A stretch of DNA of 64,000 nucleotides from CADCVT01 sp036389155 (GTDB lineage: Bacteria > Actinomycetota > Thermoleophilia > Solirubrobacterales > Solirubrobacteraceae), in NCBI GenBank assembly GCA_036389155.1, contig DASVQN010000027.1, positions 62,001 through 126,000 of the forward strand, given 5' to 3'. A model generated the notes under the pieces. It was not told where the DNA came from. It ran no database searches and saw only the letters and a program-made list of their open reading frames with translations. Below are positions 25,826 through 34,647 of this stretch, piece by piece (positions within the stretch are counted from its first letter, which is position 1; each line of letters begins with the position of its first letter). Made by a program: the position numbers and the translations under genes.

Positions 25826-26884
25826 GTGAGCGACGACAGCCAGGAGCTGATCGACGACCTGCTCGCGGCGGGGTTCTCGCGGCAGGAGGTGGACGAGGCC
25901 GCCGCGGCGGGGCGGCTCGGGCTGCTGCTCGTCGAGCGCGCCCTGGCGCAGGACGACGCGCGCTGGACGGCGCTGCAGATCGCCGAGCAGAGCGGGCTCG
26001 AGCTCGAGTTCCTGCGGCGGCTGTGGCGCGCCCTCGGGTTCGCCGACGCCGGCGACGACGAGGTCGTCTACAGCGACGGCGACCTGGAGGCGGCGCGGCT
26101 CACCGCCCAGTTCCGGGCGGGCGGGCTCGACGAGCACGCGCTCGTGCTGATCAGCCAGGTGCTCGGGCACGGCATGGCGCGCCTGGCCGACACCCTGCGC
26201 GAGGCGACCGCCGACGCGCTCCTGCAGGCGGGCGACAGCCACCGGACGGCGGGCCTGCGCCTCGCCCAGGCGGCCGAGCACATGGTCCCGCTCCTGACGC
26301 CGATGCTCGCGTTCGTGCTCGAGCGGCACCTCACCGAGCAGATCCGCGGCGACGTCCTCTACGACAGCGAGCTCGCGAGCGGCCGCGTCGAGGGATCCCG
26401 CGAGATGACGGTCTGCTTCGCGGACCTCGTCGGCTTCACGCGCTTCAGCGAGGCAGTGGAGGCGGACGAGCTCACCGGGGCGGGGCGCCGGCTGACCGAG
26501 GCGGCGGTCGACGTCGCGCGGCCGCCGGTCCGGCTGGTGAAGATGATCGGCGACGCCGCGATGCTCGTCTCGCCGGAGCCCGCGCCGCTGCTGCGGGCGG
26601 CGCTCGACCTCGCGTCGGCCGAGACCGCGCTCCCGCTCCGCGTCGGCGTCGCGTCCGGCACGGTCATCGCGCACTGCGGCGACTGGCTCGGCGCGCCCGT
26701 GAACCTGGCCAGCCGGGTCACGGGCGCGGCGCGGCCGGGGACCGTGCTCGCCACGCGCTCGGTGCGCGACGCCGCTCGCGACGGCTTCGAGTTCAGCCGC
26801 GCCGGCACGAAGCGGCTGAAGGGGATCAGCGAGCCGGTGCCGCTCTACCGCGTTCGACCGGTCTCGCCGCCCGCGCCTCTGTAG
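25826..26884 (+). CDS. Class III adenylate cyclase, Rv1264-like
   Basis: A 352-residue soluble cyclase. The N-terminal region (about 1-180) resembles the pH-sensing autoinhibitory domain of mycobacterial Rv1264. The catalytic domain (about 190-350) has the metal-binding D200 (CFADLVGF), a purine-selecting Lys (K239 in KMIGD), D243, and the transition-state Asn/Arg in VNLASRV. It therefore looks active and would make cAMP as a homodimer. GTG 25826 is preceded by GAGG. The final bases overlap the -10 box of the next gene. Confidence 0.9.
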   Translation: MSDDSQELIDDLLAAGFSRQEVDEAAAAGRLGLLLVERALAQDDARWTALQIAEQSGLELEFLRRLWRALGFADAGDDEVVYSDGDLEAARLTAQFRAGGLDEHALVLISQVLGHGMARLADTLREATADALLQAGDSHRTAGLRLAQAAEHMVPLLTPMLAFVLERHLTEQIRGDVLYDSELASGRVEGSREMTVCFADLVGFTRFSEAVEADELTGAGRRLTEAAVDVARPPVRLVKMIGDAAMLVSPEPAPLLRAALDLASAETALPLRVGVASGTVIAHCGDWLGAPVNLASRVTGAARPGTVLATRSVRDAARDGFEFSRAGTKRLKGISEPVPLYRVRPVSPPAPL

Positions 26885-26887
26885 TGT
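26882..26887 (+). promoter_or_regulatory. -10 box TAGTGT, leaderless start
   Basis: TAGTGT is followed by 6 bases and ATG 26894. Its first bases are the stop codon of the cyclase gene. Confidence 0.6.
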
Positions 26888-26893
26888 CGGCCG

Positions 26894-27580
26894 ATGGAAC
26901 GCCTCCGCTGCCTGCTCGTCGCCTCCGCGGCGCTCACGCTCTCCGTCGCCGGGACGGCATCGGCCGCCCCCGCCGTCGCGCTGAACGCGCCGTGCTACGC
27001 CCATCTTCCCGGCGAGGGCTCGGAGCCGATCGTCGCGACGATCACCGGCGGCACGCCGGGCGCCGACTTCACCCTGACGGCGAAGGGCAAGGGCGGCCAG
27101 ACCGCGGGGTCGACGTCGGGGACGTTCGACGAGGCGGGCAACGCCGTGGCGCAGATCGACGGCGTGCAGCCGCCTTCCGGCACCACGCAGCCGTCGAAGG
27201 GCCAGGCGCTCCAGATCTCCATCCAGGACTTCGGCGCCGGCGGCGCCGAGACGCCGGCGGCGTCGACGCTGGTGACGAACATCTCTATGCAGGTGTCGGC
27301 GAAGCCGCGCAACCCGCAGCGGCCGCGCAAGGTCCGCGTCTCCGCAGGGCGCGCGTTCGCGGGCAAGACGCTCTACGGGTTCGTCACCAAGCCGGGCTCC
27401 GGCCGCGTCCTGCGCCGCGTCAAGCTCGGCAGGGCCAACGTGTGCGGGTACGCGGCGACGAAGGCCGTCGTCGCGCCGCGCGGCGGGGGCGCCGGCAGCT
27501 ATGTCCTGTACGTGAACGCCGGGCCGCGGCTGAACAAGCGGCGCGCGATCTCGTTCTCGTTCAGGATCTTCCGCTTCTGA
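26894..27580 (+). CDS. Secreted beta-rich protein, unknown
   Basis: A 228-residue exported protein. The signal peptide (about 1-24, TASAAP) is followed by an Ig-like stretch with GTPGADFTLTAKGKG and SGTFDEAGNA, resembling bacterial surface-protein sandwich domains, and then a basic half (PRNPQRPRKVRVSAG, RRVKLGRANVCGY). No catalytic motif is seen. A similar basic C-terminal half occurs in many secreted proteins of related bacteria, but I cannot name a family. Confidence 0.7.
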   Translation: MERLRCLLVASAALTLSVAGTASAAPAVALNAPCYAHLPGEGSEPIVATITGGTPGADFTLTAKGKGGQTAGSTSGTFDEAGNAVAQIDGVQPPSGTTQPSKGQALQISIQDFGAGGAETPAASTLVTNISMQVSAKPRNPQRPRKVRVSAGRAFAGKTLYGFVTKPGSGRVLRRVKLGRANVCGYAATKAVVAPRGGGAGSYVLYVNAGPRLNKRRAISFSFRIFRF

Positions 27581-27598
27581 GCCCGGGCCCCGTGCGCT

Positions 27599-28021
27599 CT
27601 ACCGCTTGCGCTCCCTGAACATGTGAAGCGCGGGCCGCTCCGGCGGGCCGAACCCGAAGCGGGTGTAGAGGCCGTGAGCGTCGCCGGTGGCGAGCGCCCA
27701 CCGCCGCAGGCCCTGCAGCTCGGGGTGGTCGAGGATCGTCTGGACGAGCCAGACGCCGAGGCCCTTCCCGCGGTGCGGCTCGAGCACGAACACGTCGGCG
27801 AGGTACGCGTACGTCGCGCGGTCGGTGATGACCCGCGCGAAGCCCGCCTGCGAGCCGTCGGGCGCGAGGAGGCTGAAGGCCATCGAGTGGGCGATCGAGC
27901 GCACGACGGTCTCGCGGTCGATCCCCGACGACCAGTACGCCGTGGCCAGGAACGCGTGGACGGCGTCCACGTCGATGCGGCCGCGGTCGGTCGTGATCTC
28001 GAAGCCGTGCACGCCCCACAT
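27599..28021 (-). CDS. GNAT-family N-acetyltransferase
   Basis: A 140-residue acetyltransferase. The acetyl-CoA binding motif A is VFVLEPHRGKGLGVWLV, preceded by the beta strand YLADVFVLE, and motif B ends in GLYTRFGF. It is similar in layout to small YjhQ/YdcF-neighbour GNATs that act on free metabolites or protein N-termini. The substrate is unknown. The start ATG 28021 faces the plus-strand gene at 28043, leaving 21 bases between the two start codons. Confidence 0.88.
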   Translation of the reverse strand: MWGVHGFEITTDRGRIDVDAVHAFLATAYWSSGIDRETVVRSIAHSMAFSLLAPDGSQAGFARVITDRATYAYLADVFVLEPHRGKGLGVWLVQTILDHPELQGLRRWALATGDAHGLYTRFGFGPPERPALHMFRERKR

Positions 28022-28030
28022 CCTGTCGGG

Positions 28031-28036
28031 TACGGT
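28031..28036 (+). promoter_or_regulatory. -10 box TACGGT, leaderless start
   Basis: TACGGT is followed by exactly 6 bases and then ATG 28043. Confidence 0.6.
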
Positions 28037-28042
28037 CGCGCG

Positions 28043-28582
28043 ATGCGTCTCCTCCTGGCCACCGCAGCCGTCCTCCTCCTCGCCGCCGCGCCGGCCTCCG
28101 CCGCCTACACGATCCGCACGAACGCGGACGGGCAGATCACGAAGATCGGCGACCTGCGCACGCGCGGCGGCAAGCCGCCGACCTTCGACCGCGCCGTCGC
28201 GGTCTTCGGCCGCCCGACGCGCGTCGCGCCGGTCGGCACGGGGACCGAGGCGTGCAGCATCGACTGGTCGCCGATCAAGCTGCGCACGACGTTCGCGAAC
28301 TTCGGCGGCGGCCGCGCGTGCGCGCCGACCGAGGGCGTGCTGCAGAAGGCGACGACCCGGTCGCGCCGGTTCCGCACGGCCAAGGACCTGCGCGTCGGCG
28401 ACCCCTCGTCGACGATCAAGGAGAAGTACCCGAAGGCGAAGTTCAGGCGCAACGTCTGGCAGATCGTCACGGCTCCGAACCCGGCGGGCGAGGAGTCGAC
28501 CGAGATCGCGACGATCGAGGCGACGGTCAAGCAGGGCCGCATCGAGGTCCTGCGCCTCTGGATCGGCGCCGCGGGCGACTGA
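28043..28582 (+). CDS. Small secreted protein, unknown
   Basis: A 179-residue exported protein. The signal peptide (about 1-20, PASAAY) precedes a domain with two Cys (EACSIDWSP, GRACAPTEG) that may form a disulfide. The pattern FDRAVAVFGRPT, then LRVGDPSSTIKEKYP, suggests a repeated beta-alpha unit like those in SmpA/BLIP-type folds. No active site is evident. It ends 20 bases before the tRNA gene, which is on the other strand. Confidence 0.7.
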   Translation: MRLLLATAAVLLLAAAPASAAYTIRTNADGQITKIGDLRTRGGKPPTFDRAVAVFGRPTRVAPVGTGTEACSIDWSPIKLRTTFANFGGGRACAPTEGVLQKATTRSRRFRTAKDLRVGDPSSTIKEKYPKAKFRRNVWQIVTAPNPAGEESTEIATIEATVKQGRIEVLRLWIGAAGD

Positions 28583-28602
28583 CGGCGCTCCGGCGCCGGT
28601 AA

Positions 28603-29586
<984 letters not shown>

Positions 29587-29594
29587 CGGCCGGA

Positions 29595-29604
29595 AGGCTA
29601 GGTT
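29595..29604. promoter_or_regulatory. Overlapping divergent -10 boxes
   Basis: AGGCTAGGTT serves both strands: TAGGTT (29599-29604) lies 6 bases before ATG 29611 on the plus strand, and TAGCCT (29595-29600, minus) lies 8 bases before ATG 29586. Two polymerases could hardly bind at once, so the genes may be mutually exclusive. Confidence 0.6.
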
Positions 29605-29610
29605 CTCGCC

Positions 29611-30162
29611 ATGCGCTTCGCGTGGACCTTCCTCCCGGTGCTCGGCGCCCCGCTCGCGCACGCCCCCGTGCTGCGGTTCGACCTCCTGCGCACGCTGAAG
29701 CGCCCGCTCGACGGCGGGCGGTCGCTCCGCGGCGAGAGGATCTTCGGCGACAACAAGACGTGGCGTGGCGCGCTAGTGATGACCGCCGGGACCGTTGTCG
29801 CGAGCGCCGGGCTGCGGCGGATGGGCTGGTACGAGCGGCGGCTGCCGCCCTCCGTGCGCGAGGCGGGCGCGGTGGACGTCGGGCTGCGGCTCGGCCTGGC
29901 GAGCGTCGTCGGCGAGCTGCCCAACAGCTTCGCCAAGCGCCGCCTCGGGATCGCGCCGGGCACGCAGCGCCGGTCCGCGACGGGCGTCCTGGTCTCGCTG
30001 ATCGACCAGGCCGACTGGGTGCCGACCGCCGCCCTCCTGCTCCGCCCGGTCCACCGCCTCACCAAGCGCGAGGTCGCGCAGGTCGCCGCCATCGTCACGG
30101 CGATCCACCTGCCGATCAACGTCGTCGGCTACGCCGTCGGCGCCCGCACCTCGCCGCTCTGA
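29611..30162 (+). CDS. CDP-archaeol synthase-like membrane protein (CarS/DUF46)
   Basis: A 183-residue membrane protein with about five hydrophobic segments. The motif PLDGGRSLRGERIFGDNKTWRG and the later GELPNSFAKRRLGIAPG and SLIDQADW match the cytidylyltransferase signature of the CarS family. Archaeal CarS makes CDP-archaeol from CTP and an unsaturated ether lipid. Bacterial members are scattered and their lipid substrate is unclear. It may activate a non-standard phosphatidic-acid-like lipid. Confidence 0.82.
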   Translation: MRFAWTFLPVLGAPLAHAPVLRFDLLRTLKRPLDGGRSLRGERIFGDNKTWRGALVMTAGTVVASAGLRRMGWYERRLPPSVREAGAVDVGLRLGLASVVGELPNSFAKRRLGIAPGTQRRSATGVLVSLIDQADWVPTAALLLRPVHRLTKREVAQVAAIVTAIHLPINVVGYAVGARTSPL

Positions 30163-30176
30163 GCCTGCCCGTCGCA

Positions 30177-30182
30177 TACGGT
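30177..30182 (+). promoter_or_regulatory. -10 box TACGGT, leaderless start of SDR gene
   Basis: TACGGT is followed by 8 bases and ATG 30191. Confidence 0.6.
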
Positions 30183-30190
30183 CCTCGGCC

Positions 30191-31024
30191 ATGACCCCGC
30201 CCCTCCAGGACAAGACCCTCTTCATCTCCGGCGCCAGCCGCGGCATCGGGCTCGCCATCGCGCTCCGCGCCGCGCAGGACGGCGCCAACGTCGCTCTCAT
30301 CGCCAAGACGGGCGAGCCGCACCCGAAGCTCGAGGGGACCGTCTACACCGCGGCCGAGCAGATCGAGGCGGCGGGCGGGAAGGCGCTGCCGATCGTCGGC
30401 GACATCCGCGACGAGCAGCAGGTCGACGCGGCGGTCGCGCAGGCCGTCGAGCGTTTCGGGGGCATCGACGTCTGCGTCAACAACGCGAGCGCGATAAATC
30501 TCAGCGGCGCGGACGAGCTGGACATGAAGCGCTACGACCTCATGCAGGACATCAACGAGCGCGGCACGTTCGTGGTGTCGAGGGCGTGCATGCCGCACCT
30601 GCGCAAGGCCTCCAACCCGCACATCCTCACGCTCTCGCCGCCGATCAGCCTCGACCCGAAGTGGCTCGCGCCGTTCACCGCGTACATGCTGGCCAAGTAC
30701 GGGATGACCCTCTGCGCCCTCGGGTTCGCGTCGCACCTCAAGGAGGACGGGGTCGCCTCGAACACGCTGTGGCCGCGCACGCTGATCGCCACCGCCGCGG
30801 TCCAGAACCTGCTCGGCGGCGACGAGGCGATGCAGCGCTCGCGCAAGCCGGAGCTGTACGCCGACGCCGCCTACGCCGTCGTCACCAAGCCGAGCCGCGA
30901 ATGCACCGGCAACACGTTCCTCTGCGAGGACGTCCTGGCCGCCGAAGGCGTCACGGACATGGATCGGTACGCCTATGTGGCAGGGTCCGAGCCGCAGGTT
31001 GACCTCTTCGTCGATCACATCTGA
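30191..31024 (+). CDS. SDR-family oxidoreductase (HSDL2-like)
   Basis: A 277-residue short-chain dehydrogenase. The NADP-binding motif is ISGASRGIGLAIA, followed by the conserved NNAS, a Ser-containing strand (LTLSPP) and the catalytic pair YMLAK (Tyr and Lys). The stretch KTGEPHPKLEGTVYTAAEQIEAAGGKALP is characteristic of the HSDL2 branch, which includes peroxisomal and actinobacterial proteins of uncertain lipid substrate. It has its own promoter box. Confidence 0.92.
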   Translation: MTPPLQDKTLFISGASRGIGLAIALRAAQDGANVALIAKTGEPHPKLEGTVYTAAEQIEAAGGKALPIVGDIRDEQQVDAAVAQAVERFGGIDVCVNNASAINLSGADELDMKRYDLMQDINERGTFVVSRACMPHLRKASNPHILTLSPPISLDPKWLAPFTAYMLAKYGMTLCALGFASHLKEDGVASNTLWPRTLIATAAVQNLLGGDEAMQRSRKPELYADAAYAVVTKPSRECTGNTFLCEDVLAAEGVTDMDRYAYVAGSEPQVDLFVDHI

Positions 31025-31035
31025 CATGCGGTTGC

Positions 31036-31041
31036 TAGCTT
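31036..31041 (+). promoter_or_regulatory. -10 box TAGCTT, leaderless start of MMPL gene
   Basis: TAGCTT is followed by 7 bases and ATG 31049. No -35 element at a normal distance is obvious. Confidence 0.6.
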
Positions 31042-31048
31042 CGGCGCA

Positions 31049-33223
31049 ATGGCCGCTCTAGCCCGCTTCGTCACCCGCCGCTGGTACATCGTCATCGCCG
31101 CCTGGGTCGTCGGCGCCGTCGCGCTCGGCGGCCTCGGCTCCGGGCTGGCCGACAAGACCAAGGACGACTTCGAGAGCTTCCTGCCCAAGGACACCGAGTC
31201 GTTCCAGGTCCAGTCGCTGATCAAGGAACGCTTCCCCGGCGGCGAAACCAGCACCGGCCTGATCCTCTACAAGCGCGAGGGCGGCCCGCTCACCGCGGTG
31301 GACAAGCGCAAGATCGAGCAGGACGCCGCGAATGTGGCCAGGAAGATCCCGGTCGTCGGCCGCCCGCTCGTCCCGTTCGCGGCCGGCGCACCGGCGGCGC
31401 TCGTCTCGCCGGACAAGAGCGCGGCGTACACGATCGTCCCGATCCCGCAGGACTTCGAGAAGACCGCCGACCGCGGCAAGGCGGCGCGCGAGGTCGTCGA
31501 CCAGGGCAAGCCGCCCGGGCTCGACACGTACGTCACCGGCGAGCTCGGGTTCTTCGCCGACTTCGAGGAGGTCTTCAAGAACCTCGACGTGCTGCTGCTG
31601 CTGGCGACCGTCCTGCTCGTCGTGACGCTGCTCGGCGCGATCTACCGCGCGCCGCTGATCGCGATCACGCCGATCATCGTCGTCTTCCTCTCCTACGCGG
31701 CGGCGACCGGCTTCATCTACCTCTACGCGGACGCCGGCAACAACGTCAACTCCAACTCGACGAGCATCCTCGTGGTGCTCATGTTCGGCGTGGGCACCGA
31801 CTACTGCCTGCTGCTGGTCAGCCGCTTCCGCGAGGAGCTCCACCGCGTCGAGGACAAGCACCTCGCGATGGAGCGCGCGCTGCGCCGCGCCGGGCCCGCC
31901 CTCCTGGCCAGCGGCTGCACGGTCATCGCCGCGATGCTCGTGCTCCTGCTCTCCAAGGCCGGCTCGACGAAGTCGCTCGGCCCGGTGTCGGCGATCGGCG
32001 TCGCCTGCGCGCTGCTCGCGGGGCTCACGCTGCTGCCCGCGCTCCTCACGGCGTTCGGCCGGGCCGGGTTCTGGCCGCGCCGTGACGTGGTCGCGTGGCG
32101 CCCGGAGGAGGACCTCGACCAGCGCCCCGGCCTGTGGCGGCGCTTCGGCGGCCGCGTCCTCCAGCGGCCCGGCCTGGCGCTCGGCGCCACGGTCGCGCTG
32201 TTCGCCGTGTTCGCGCTCGGCCTCCTGTCCTACAAGGAGGACTACAGCATCAGCGGCTCGTTCAAGAAGGACGTCGAGAGCGTGACCGGCTTCGACGTGC
32301 TGGCGGACTCGTTCCCGGCGGGGTCGACGCAGCCGACCGCGGTCATCCTGCGCCGCGCGAACGGACCGGTCACCGACGCCGACATCGCGGAGGTGCGCGC
32401 CCGCCTGCAGGGCGTCGAGGGCGTCGCCGCGGTGACCGAGCCCGCGATCCGCTCGAAGGACGGGCGGCTCGCGCGCGTCGACGTCGTCTTCCGCGACGAC
32501 CCGTACGGCGACGCGTCCCTGGCGCGCGTCGACGTCATCCGCGACCGCCTCCAGGAGCGGCTGCCGGAGGGGCTCGAGGGGCTGCTCGGCGCGGGCAGCG
32601 CCGTGCAGGAGGACTTCAACAAGGCGGCCGAGCGCGACCTCAAGGTCATCGTCCCGGTCGCGCTGCTCGTGATCACGGTGATCCTGGCCATCCTGCTGCA
32701 GGCCGCCGTCGCACCGCTCGTCCTCATCCTCACGGTGATGGCGTCGTTCTTCGGGACCCTCGGCCTGTCGCTGTTCTTCTTCATCGAGGTGCTCGGCGAC
32801 GCCGGCGTCGACGCGTCGCTGCCGACCTTCGCGTTCATCTTCCTCGTGGCGCTCGGCGTCGACTACACGATCTTCCTGATGAGCCGCGTGCGGGAGGAGG
32901 CGCGCACCCACGGCACGCGGGAGGGCACGCTGCGCGCGCTCGCGGCCACCGGCCCGGTGATCACGAGCGCCGGGATCATCCTCGCCGGGACGTTCTCCGT
33001 GCTCATGACGCTGCCGGTGACGTTCGCCTTCAACATCGGCTTCATGGTGGCCGTGGGGATCCTGCTCGACACGTTCGTCGTCAGGACCGTCATGGTGCCG
33101 GCCGCGGTCGAGCTGCTCGGCGACCGCGTCTGGTGGCCGTCGAGCGCCCAGGGCGGCGGGCGCGCGCTGCGCGAGTCGACCGACGCCGAGCCGCAGCCGC
33201 CCGACGAGCGCCTCGCGGCTTAG
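31049..33223 (+). CDS. MMPL-family RND transporter
   Basis: A 724-residue exporter with the typical two-fold repeat: one membrane helix, an extracellular domain and then a block of helices, twice. The conserved helix motifs carrying the proton-relay Asp are MFGVGTDYCLLLVSRFREE in the first half and VALGVDYTIFLMSRVREE in the second. Related mycobacterial MmpL proteins export lipids or siderophores. The neighbours do not reveal the cargo. Its stop overlaps the convergent gene by 4 bases (TTAG). Confidence 0.94.
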   Translation: MAALARFVTRRWYIVIAAWVVGAVALGGLGSGLADKTKDDFESFLPKDTESFQVQSLIKERFPGGETSTGLILYKREGGPLTAVDKRKIEQDAANVARKIPVVGRPLVPFAAGAPAALVSPDKSAAYTIVPIPQDFEKTADRGKAAREVVDQGKPPGLDTYVTGELGFFADFEEVFKNLDVLLLLATVLLVVTLLGAIYRAPLIAITPIIVVFLSYAAATGFIYLYADAGNNVNSNSTSILVVLMFGVGTDYCLLLVSRFREELHRVEDKHLAMERALRRAGPALLASGCTVIAAMLVLLLSKAGSTKSLGPVSAIGVACALLAGLTLLPALLTAFGRAGFWPRRDVVAWRPEEDLDQRPGLWRRFGGRVLQRPGLALGATVALFAVFALGLLSYKEDYSISGSFKKDVESVTGFDVLADSFPAGSTQPTAVILRRANGPVTDADIAEVRARLQGVEGVAAVTEPAIRSKDGRLARVDVVFRDDPYGDASLARVDVIRDRLQERLPEGLEGLLGAGSAVQEDFNKAAERDLKVIVPVALLVITVILAILLQAAVAPLVLILTVMASFFGTLGLSLFFFIEVLGDAGVDASLPTFAFIFLVALGVDYTIFLMSRVREEARTHGTREGTLRALAATGPVITSAGIILAGTFSVLMTLPVTFAFNIGFMVAVGILLDTFVVRTVMVPAAVELLGDRVWWPSSAQGGGRALRESTDAEPQPPDERLAA

Positions 33224-34200
33224 CGCGGGCCGCGGTCGCGCAGCTCGGGCCAGGCGTACGCGCTGGCCAGGCGCCAGTGCTGCGGGAGGTCGTCGTCGAG
33301 CACGAGCTTCCAGCACAGCACCCGCGGCCGCGGGTGCCGATCCGACACGACGGCGTCCACCGTCACGAAGACGGACGGCCGCGGGCCCGGGTGGAAGGCG
33401 ACGATGTCGAGGCCGCGCAGGCGCACGGGCAGGTCGGCGGAGAGCGCGTAGTCGGCCACGAGCGGCTCGCACACCGCGGCGAGCCCCGACTGCCGCCCGG
33501 TCGCCGCGGCGCGCTGCCACTCGCGAGTGACGGACCGCACGGCCGACTCGATGACCGCCGGGGTGAAGCGCGCGTCGACGAGCGCGAGGTCGAGCAGCTG
33601 GTGCGGCGGGTCGGTGTCGTGGTCGAACGGCAGCGTCTCGCCGGCGGGGATGACATCCTCGTCCGCGATCTCCTGGAGCGCCTCGTCGGCCAGCGACGCG
33701 TCGTCGGTCAGCCGGGGCACGGGCTGCGCATCCAGGTGGTACCTCCCCTCGCGGTCGACCTCGACCCGCGTCAGTGTCCAGCCGCCACCCGCGTCGCACA
33801 GCGTCAGCCAGAGGTCGTGACGCTCGCGCCGCACGCCGCCGCCGGCGAGCCGCGCGAGCGCGCCGAACAGCCCTGGCCTGCGCGGCCGCGCCTCGAACGA
33901 GACCGGCGCGCGCACGACGACGTGCGCAGCCTCCTCCGCGCCCGGGCTGTGCACCGTGACGACCTCGAGCGCGCCGACCGTCGTCTCGACGCGCCAGCTC
34001 CAGGGCATCCGCGTGATGCGCCGGGGGAAGCCGTCGTGCTCGTCGTCCGCCCTGGCGAGCACCGCGCGGAGCGCGAGGTGCAGCTCCTCGCCGTTGTTCG
34101 CCCGGTCGACGCGCTCGAGGATCCGGTCCACGGCCGCCCGCACGCGCTCCGGCGCGAAGCGCGGGTCGCCGGCCGCGGCGTCGAGGGGCGCTCCGACCAA
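33220..34200 (-). CDS. Conserved hypothetical protein, possible Tim44-like fold
   Basis: A 326-residue soluble protein that I do not recognise with confidence. Two halves are visible: an N-terminal part with LGALEVVTVH-like strands and Arg-rich segments, and a C-terminal part (about 205-320) with HQLLDLALVDARFTPAVIES, LAAVCEPLVADYAL and RLRGLDIVAFHPGPRPSVFVTVDAV. The second part resembles a cone-shaped Tim44/NTF2-type domain. The start is TTG 34200, only 3 bases after the SRPBCC stop, so it is in an operon with that gene. Confidence 0.65.
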   Translation of the reverse strand: MVGAPLDAAAGDPRFAPERVRAAVDRILERVDRANNGEELHLALRAVLARADDEHDGFPRRITRMPWSWRVETTVGALEVVTVHSPGAEEAAHVVVRAPVSFEARPRRPGLFGALARLAGGGVRRERHDLWLTLCDAGGGWTLTRVEVDREGRYHLDAQPVPRLTDDASLADEALQEIADEDVIPAGETLPFDHDTDPPHQLLDLALVDARFTPAVIESAVRSVTREWQRAAATGRQSGLAAVCEPLVADYALSADLPVRLRGLDIVAFHPGPRPSVFVTVDAVVSDRHPRPRVLCWKLVLDDDLPQHWRLASAYAWPELRDRGPR

Positions 34201-34203
34201 CGG

Positions 34204-34647
34204 CTACGCCCCCTCGATCTCCTTCTTCAGCTTGCCGGGCATCGACTCGACGAGCTGGCCGCGCAGGACGCCGACGAGCGGGCCGCGGATGACCATGCCG
34301 AGCATGCGCCCGAGGTCGACCGTCATCTCGTAGGTCGCCTTCGTGCGGCCCTCGCCTGCCTCCTCGAAGGTCCACGAGCCCTCGACCGACTTCAGGTCGC
34401 CGGACTCCTGCCGCCACGACAGGCCGTTCGGCGGGTCGTAGCTGAAGCGCAGCGTCGACTTGAGCGTGCGGACCTTCGCGTCGGTCTCGGTCTCGACGAG
34501 CGTCTGCTCGTCGCCGTCGTGCTCGACCGCGCGGGCGCTCTTGATCTCGGGCTGCCACTTCGGCGAGCCCTCGATGTCGGCCGCTACCGCGTAGACCTCG
34601 TCGATCGGTGCTTCGATCTCGGTGCTCGCTGATCCTGAGATAGCCAT
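34204..34647 (-). CDS. SRPBCC (polyketide cyclase/START-like) protein
   Basis: A 147-residue START-fold protein of the group annotated as cyclase/dehydrase or CoxG-like. It begins with the typical STEIEAPIDEVYAVAADIEGSPKWQPEI and ends in LGRMLGMVIRGPLVGVLRGQLVESMPGKLKKEIEG. Such proteins bind hydrophobic ligands; some are polyketide cyclases. Its start lies 64 bases inside the 3' end of the glycosidase-like gene in another frame, an unusually long overlap. ATG 34647 is preceded by GGGGAAG. Confidence 0.87.
   Translation of the reverse strand: MAISGSASTEIEAPIDEVYAVAADIEGSPKWQPEIKSARAVEHDGDEQTLVETETDAKVRTLKSTLRFSYDPPNGLSWRQESGDLKSVEGSWTFEEAGEGRTKATYEMTVDLGRMLGMVIRGPLVGVLRGQLVESMPGKLKKEIEGA

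Noticed and set aside
31058..34558. 1,166-codon minus-strand ORF
   Set aside because: Shadow of the MMPL gene and the two genes after it; repetitive Arg/Asp/Glu composition, no domain.
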